A DNA stretch of 18,182 bases from Opitutaceae bacterium UBA3033 (GTDB taxonomy: Bacteria > Verrucomicrobiota > Verrucomicrobiia > Opitutales > Opitutaceae): contig DFDG01000061.1 in NCBI GenBank assembly GCA_002367815.1, positions 8,332 to 26,513 of the forward strand. Reading direction: 5' to 3'. Numbering within the stretch: position 1 is the stretch's first letter; every line of letters starts with the position of its first letter. A program made the translations under genes and the position numbers. Below the pieces are notes generated by a model. That model made no database searches. It was not told the origin of the DNA and worked only from the letters and a program-made list of their open reading frames with translations. Positions 15,068 to 18,182 of this stretch are shown here, one piece after another.

Positions 15068-15676
15068 TCAGTCGGGGCGGGTGAGGGTGAACAAATCGCG
15101 AGTGGTGGAGTATTCTTCGCCGCCCATGCGGCCGATGAGGTCGAGTTTCGCGTGATCGGGTTTGCCGTCAACTCCGAGCAATTCATCCCGCACATGCACC
15201 GTGAGGATGCGACCAAACACCACGTTGGCTGCGAGGGCTCCTTCTCCGATATGCACGAAACGATCGAGCGAACACTCGAATGAGACCGGGGCGTCGGCCA
15301 CCCGCGGCGGTCGCACTTTGGTGGAGACGGCGCTGGCGATACCGAACTGCTCAAACTCACTGTCACCATGGGGCAACATGGCCGCGGTCTGGTTCATTTT
15401 TTCTCCTAGATCATACGAGACCAGATTGACCACAAACTCCGGCACGGCTTCAATGTTGAGCACAGTGTCCTTCTTTTGCCCCTGTCGATTGTTGACCGGC
15501 ACAAACATCAAGGTCGGTGGGTTGGCGCACACCCCTTGGAAAAAAGAAAACGGCGCGAGATTCGTTTTTCCGTCGGCTGAGATTGTGGAAACCCAAGCGA
15601 TGGGGCGCGGCAAAATTGTGGAGATCATCCACAAGTAAGCCTCGCGGGGAGGGGTGGTGGTAAAATCGAGCAGCAT
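15068..15676 (-). CDS. Flavin reductase-like (FMN-binding split barrel) protein
   Basis: The 202-residue protein matches the flavin reductase-like domain: ILPRPIAWVSTISADGKTN followed by LAPFSFFQGVCANPPTLMF (21-58), then DTVLNIEAVPEFVVNLVS and a C-terminal barrel with GEGALAANVVFGRI. Members bind FMN and either supply reduced flavin to a monooxygenase or act alone on unknown substrates. No partner monooxygenase is visible in the window. Its position between the homogentisate dioxygenase and thiolase genes, in the same direction, suggests a role in aromatic breakdown, but the reaction is unknown. No Shine-Dalgarno motif is visible. Confidence 0.85.
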   Translation of the reverse strand: MLLDFTTTPPREAYLWMISTILPRPIAWVSTISADGKTNLAPFSFFQGVCANPPTLMFVPVNNRQGQKKDTVLNIEAVPEFVVNLVSYDLGEKMNQTAAMLPHGDSEFEQFGIASAVSTKVRPPRVADAPVSFECSLDRFVHIGEGALAANVVFGRILTVHVRDELLGVDGKPDHAKLDLIGRMGGEEYSTTRDLFTLTRPD

Positions 15677-15688
15677 GTTATCAGGGGT

Positions 15689-15763
15689 GAGTAGAGGGTA
15701 GCGAGTAGCGGGGGGGGAAGCAATCTTTGGTCTGCTCGCTAGTCACTACTCGATGCTCGCTAC
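15689..15763. repeat. Palindromic repeat G (GAGTAGCGAGTAG-type arms)
   Basis: The left arm GAGTAGAGGGTAGCGAGTAGC (split here: starts 15689, ends 15709) and the right arm at 15734-15763 are inverted copies matching at about 16 of 22 aligned positions. It occupies the gap between the homogentisate dioxygenase and flavin reductase-like genes and belongs to the same family as repeat H at 16968-17040. Confidence 0.72.
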
Positions 15764-15771
15764 TTTTCGAA

Positions 15772-16956
15772 TCAACCGAGCCAGCTCAGCGGATAATTGG
15801 GATCATCGAGAGCGAGAGCCTGCGCGGTGAGTTCCAAGGGGTATTGCGTGTCGAACATCACGGCAAGCTCCTCTGTGCGCACGGCATCCATCGCGGCGAG
15901 AGTCGTGCCCGGATGTGGGCCATGAGGAATGCCCTGGGGATGCAACGTGAACGAACCGGGCTCGATGCCTTTGCGGGAACCGAAATTGCCGCGTACATAA
16001 AACAACACTTCATCCGCCTCGGTGTTATCATGCGACCACGGCACCTTGACGGCCTCGGGATGATGATCGAGGTAGCGCGGAGCAAAGGTGCAGATAACGT
16101 AACCCTTGATCTCGAAAGTTTGATGAATCGGCGGCGGCAAATGCACCGTGCCCGTGATGGGCTCAAAATCGTTGGCGCTGAAAGTGAAGGGATAAACCTG
16201 CCCGTCCCAGCCCACGACATCGAACGGATGATTCGCCATGACATTGCGCGTAAAGCGATTCCGGTCCTTCAAGAGCACCGCAAAATCGCCTTCAGTTTCA
16301 TCGGGCACGAGTTCCGTGGGGCCATGAAAATCGCGCTCACTGTAAGGCGCACCGAGTCGGATCTGGCCCTCGGGATGCAGGTAGCGCTCCGGGATGCGCA
16401 CCGGGTGGGTGGATTCGAGAATCAAGTAATCTTCCTGAGTCACATCATCGGGCACGAGTCGGTAAATGGTGCCACGGGGTATGACGATGTAGTCGTCCTG
16501 TTTGTAGCGCAGCCGGCCAAAGTTACTTTCCAACCAACCGCCACCGGCCCACACAAAAATCACGTCGTCGCTCTGTCCGTTGCGGTAGAAATCATAACCC
16601 TCCGCCATCGTGGTAGCCGGACGACAACGGCAGCAAGTGATGTCGGCATTATACATCAAGGGTACCCGGCCCGTATATGGATCACCGGCGCGCGGAATCT
16701 CTGCCGACTTGAGGTGGTGATGGCGCAACGGCGTGGGCGCAGCGGGTTGTAGATTCCATTCCGAAAACAACTCGACCTGCTTCACCCGCGTCGGTGGCTT
16801 TTGATGATAGAGGATACTGTAAGCGCGATCAAAACCCTCGGTCGTGATGATATGTTCGTAGTGCAATCCCTCGCCCTTGTAACTCGCCGCGACCTCGCGC
16901 GGAAACCGGAGGTGATGTTTGCGAGGCGTTTCTCCGAGTTTGAGGTAATGGGGCAT
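15772..16956 (-). CDS. hmgA: Homogentisate 1,2-dioxygenase
   Basis: The enzyme opens the ring of homogentisate to give maleylacetoacetate, using Fe(II) and O2, in tyrosine and phenylalanine breakdown. The 394-residue product is a cupin. Likely iron ligands are His309 (PWSHDN), Glu316 (DEVLFYV) and His345 (HPQGIPHGPHPG); spacing near the C-terminus follows the known family. Other supporting segments are YIVIPRGTIYRL and PFDVVGWDG. ATG 16956 is chosen because MPHYLKLGETPRKHH fits the family start; a TTG at 17010 would read through repeat H. The hppD gene lies 91 nt upstream in the same direction. It is shorter than the roughly 440-residue animal enzymes but usual for this bacterial group. Confidence 0.93.
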   Translation of the reverse strand: MPHYLKLGETPRKHHLRFPREVAASYKGEGLHYEHIITTEGFDRAYSILYHQKPPTRVKQVELFSEWNLQPAAPTPLRHHHLKSAEIPRAGDPYTGRVPLMYNADITCCRCRPATTMAEGYDFYRNGQSDDVIFVWAGGGWLESNFGRLRYKQDDYIVIPRGTIYRLVPDDVTQEDYLILESTHPVRIPERYLHPEGQIRLGAPYSERDFHGPTELVPDETEGDFAVLLKDRNRFTRNVMANHPFDVVGWDGQVYPFTFSANDFEPITGTVHLPPPIHQTFEIKGYVICTFAPRYLDHHPEAVKVPWSHDNTEADEVLFYVRGNFGSRKGIEPGSFTLHPQGIPHGPHPGTTLAAMDAVRTEELAVMFDTQYPLELTAQALALDDPNYPLSWLG

Positions 16957-16967
16957 AGGGAGCAGGA

Positions 16968-17040
16968 GTAGTGGGTAGCCAGTAGTGAGTGAAAAGATAG
17001 ATGGAATCAAAGGCTCGCTACCATCTACTCGTTACTCGCT
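16968..17040. repeat. Palindromic repeat H (GAGTAGCGAGTAG-type arms)
   Basis: The left arm starts at 16968 (GTAGTGGGTAGCCAGTAGTG) and the right arm spans 17013-17040; reversed, they match at about 16 of 23 positions, and several mismatches would be G-U pairs in plus-strand RNA. The reversed right arms of H and G agree at about 22 of 28 positions, so the two are one dispersed family. It fills the gap between the hppD and hmgA genes. Confidence 0.72.
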
Positions 17041-17047
17041 GCATTCA

Positions 17048-18160
17048 TCAAAGCGACCCGCGTTTGGCTTGTTCGCGTTCGATCGCTTCGAAGAGCGCAC
17101 GGAAGTTACCTTCCCCAAAACCCATGGCGCGACCGCGACGTTGAATGACCTCAAAGAAGAGGGTCGGGCGGGTGAAGACGCACTTGGTAAAGAGTTGGAG
17201 CAGGTAGCCGTCGTGGTCGCGATCCGCGAGAATCTTGAGCCGTTTGAGTTCTGCCTTGTCCTCCTCGATCTCGCCGATGCGTTGCTCGAATTCCTCGTCA
17301 TAGTAAGTATCCGGCACATCGAGAAAATCCTGCCCCATGCGGCGCATCTCGGCAATGGTCTTCATGATGTCGGGGGTGAGCAACGCGATGTGCTGCACGC
17401 CCGGGCCTTGGTATTGATCGAGAAACTCCTGTATCTGCGAGTTGGCCGAGGAAGGTTCATTGATCGGCATCTTCACCCAACCATCGGTCGGGCTCATGAC
17501 CTTTGACATCAAGGCGCTGCGTCCGGTGTTGATGTCGAAATGCATGTAGAGATCGAAGCCGAAAATATCCTCGTAGAATTTCACCCACTCATCCATGTGC
17601 TCCACATTGGCGACCACGTGATCGATCATCGCGAAGTGAATATCGCCCTCTTCCACCACGCCGGGCACCGATTGATATCCAGGGGCAAAACCGGTGTGTG
17701 GTTTGCGTTCGATGAAAGTGTGAATGGTGTCGCCATAAACGGCAATGGATGCGCCATTAAATTCGTCGTGCTCATCGAGCGCCCGCACCTGTTTGGCGCC
17801 GCGGCGCACCGCCTCATCAATCGCGTGTCGCGCCTCCTTCACCCGAAATGCCACGTCGCGCACGCCACAGCCATGCTTGTCCAAGTGCCAGTTCATGAAG
17901 TCAGCCTCAGGGCCCGTGCCTTGTGGTTCCGCCACTACAAAATTAATCCGTCCCTGCCCTACCACATGGGCCCGACGTCCCAATACGCCCGTTGATTTAT
18001 CGGCATAAAACCGCCGGGCCATGCCGTATTTGTTGACGAAAAAATCGGCCCACTGATCCGCATCATCGACGATGAATTCAATGTGGTCCACGCCGCGCAA
18101 ACCGAGGGGATTTGCGGCAGTTTTTCGTTCCAAGGGCTTTTCAAAAAATGTCGTGCTCAT
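17048..18160 (-). CDS. hppD: 4-hydroxyphenylpyruvate dioxygenase
   Basis: The enzyme converts 4-hydroxyphenylpyruvate to homogentisate with Fe(II) and O2, the second step of tyrosine breakdown. The 370-residue protein has two vicinal-oxygen-chelate domains, starting near GVDHIEFIV (23-31) and AMIDHVVANV (177-186). Iron ligands are His181, His257 (GVQHIALLT) and Glu337 (FFEVIQR). The C-terminal gating helix GFGEGNFRALFEAIE is intact. Full length. The ATG at 18160 is 22 bp from the window edge, so its promoter lies mostly outside; no Shine-Dalgarno motif is visible. It is the first gene in the window of the right-hand minus-strand cluster, with hmgA next. Confidence 0.96.
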   Translation of the reverse strand: MSTTFFEKPLERKTAANPLGLRGVDHIEFIVDDADQWADFFVNKYGMARRFYADKSTGVLGRRAHVVGQGRINFVVAEPQGTGPEADFMNWHLDKHGCGVRDVAFRVKEARHAIDEAVRRGAKQVRALDEHDEFNGASIAVYGDTIHTFIERKPHTGFAPGYQSVPGVVEEGDIHFAMIDHVVANVEHMDEWVKFYEDIFGFDLYMHFDINTGRSALMSKVMSPTDGWVKMPINEPSSANSQIQEFLDQYQGPGVQHIALLTPDIMKTIAEMRRMGQDFLDVPDTYYDEEFEQRIGEIEEDKAELKRLKILADRDHDGYLLQLFTKCVFTRPTLFFEVIQRRGRAMGFGEGNFRALFEAIEREQAKRGSL

Positions 18161-18182
18161 ATGGCTGATGGGGGGGCGTTTA

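Noticed and set aside
15727..16752. 341-residue plus-strand reading frame opposite hmgA
   Set aside because: hmgA on the other strand is unambiguous; this frame has no recognisable domain.

Overview
The window is about 58% GC by eye, densely coded, and most likely chromosomal DNA of an environmental Gram-negative bacterium. A lipoprotein, a lipopolysaccharide-type heptosyltransferase and a secreted Cys-rich protein point to an outer membrane. The gene mix (RfaE1-like kinase, DUF2339 remnant, homogentisate pathway with a flavin reductase) and many dispersed palindromic repeats of the TGTAGGGCGGGG kind suggest Verrucomicrobiota, perhaps Opitutales. That placement is inference; no marker gene in the window proves it.

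Layout. (1) 12-440, minus strand: a solitary secreted Cys-rich bufferin-like metal-binding protein with its own terminator. (2) 612-3876, minus strand: a compact operon of a GH50/agarase-like protein, a YbaY/YscW-type lipoprotein, adenine phosphoribosyltransferase and a D-2-hydroxyacid dehydrogenase. (3) 3899-6733, plus strand, divergent: a PfkB/RfaE1-like kinase, a GT9 heptosyltransferase-type enzyme and a 3-hydroxybutyrate dehydrogenase, each overlapping the next. (4) 6808-7607: a broken DUF2339 gene with an in-frame TAG, joined out of frame to the tail of another membrane protein. (5) 7613-10192: two medium-chain dehydrogenases on the minus strand among palindromic repeats. (6) 10261-18160, minus strand: tryptophanase, an acetoacetyl-CoA-synthetase-like ligase, a thiolase, a flavin reductase-like protein, homogentisate 1,2-dioxygenase and 4-hydroxyphenylpyruvate dioxygenase.

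Region 6 reads as an aromatic amino acid catabolic island. HppD makes homogentisate and HmgA opens the ring. The standard route then gives fumarate and acetoacetate, but maleylacetoacetate isomerase and fumarylacetoacetase are not in the window. The ligase and thiolase could take acetoacetate to acetyl-CoA, and the 3-hydroxybutyrate dehydrogenase of region 3 acts on the same ketone body. Tryptophanase handles tryptophan separately.

I did not find a clear undescribed defence or mobile system. The most unusual structural feature is that almost every gap longer than about 60 bp between 7.6 and 17.05 kb holds a long imperfect palindrome from one of several repeat families, while the left half has tightly packed or overlapping genes. 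The bufferin-like orphan, the active-site changes in the GH50-like protein, the chimeric pseudogene and the inverted repeat before tryptophanase are the other points to check.
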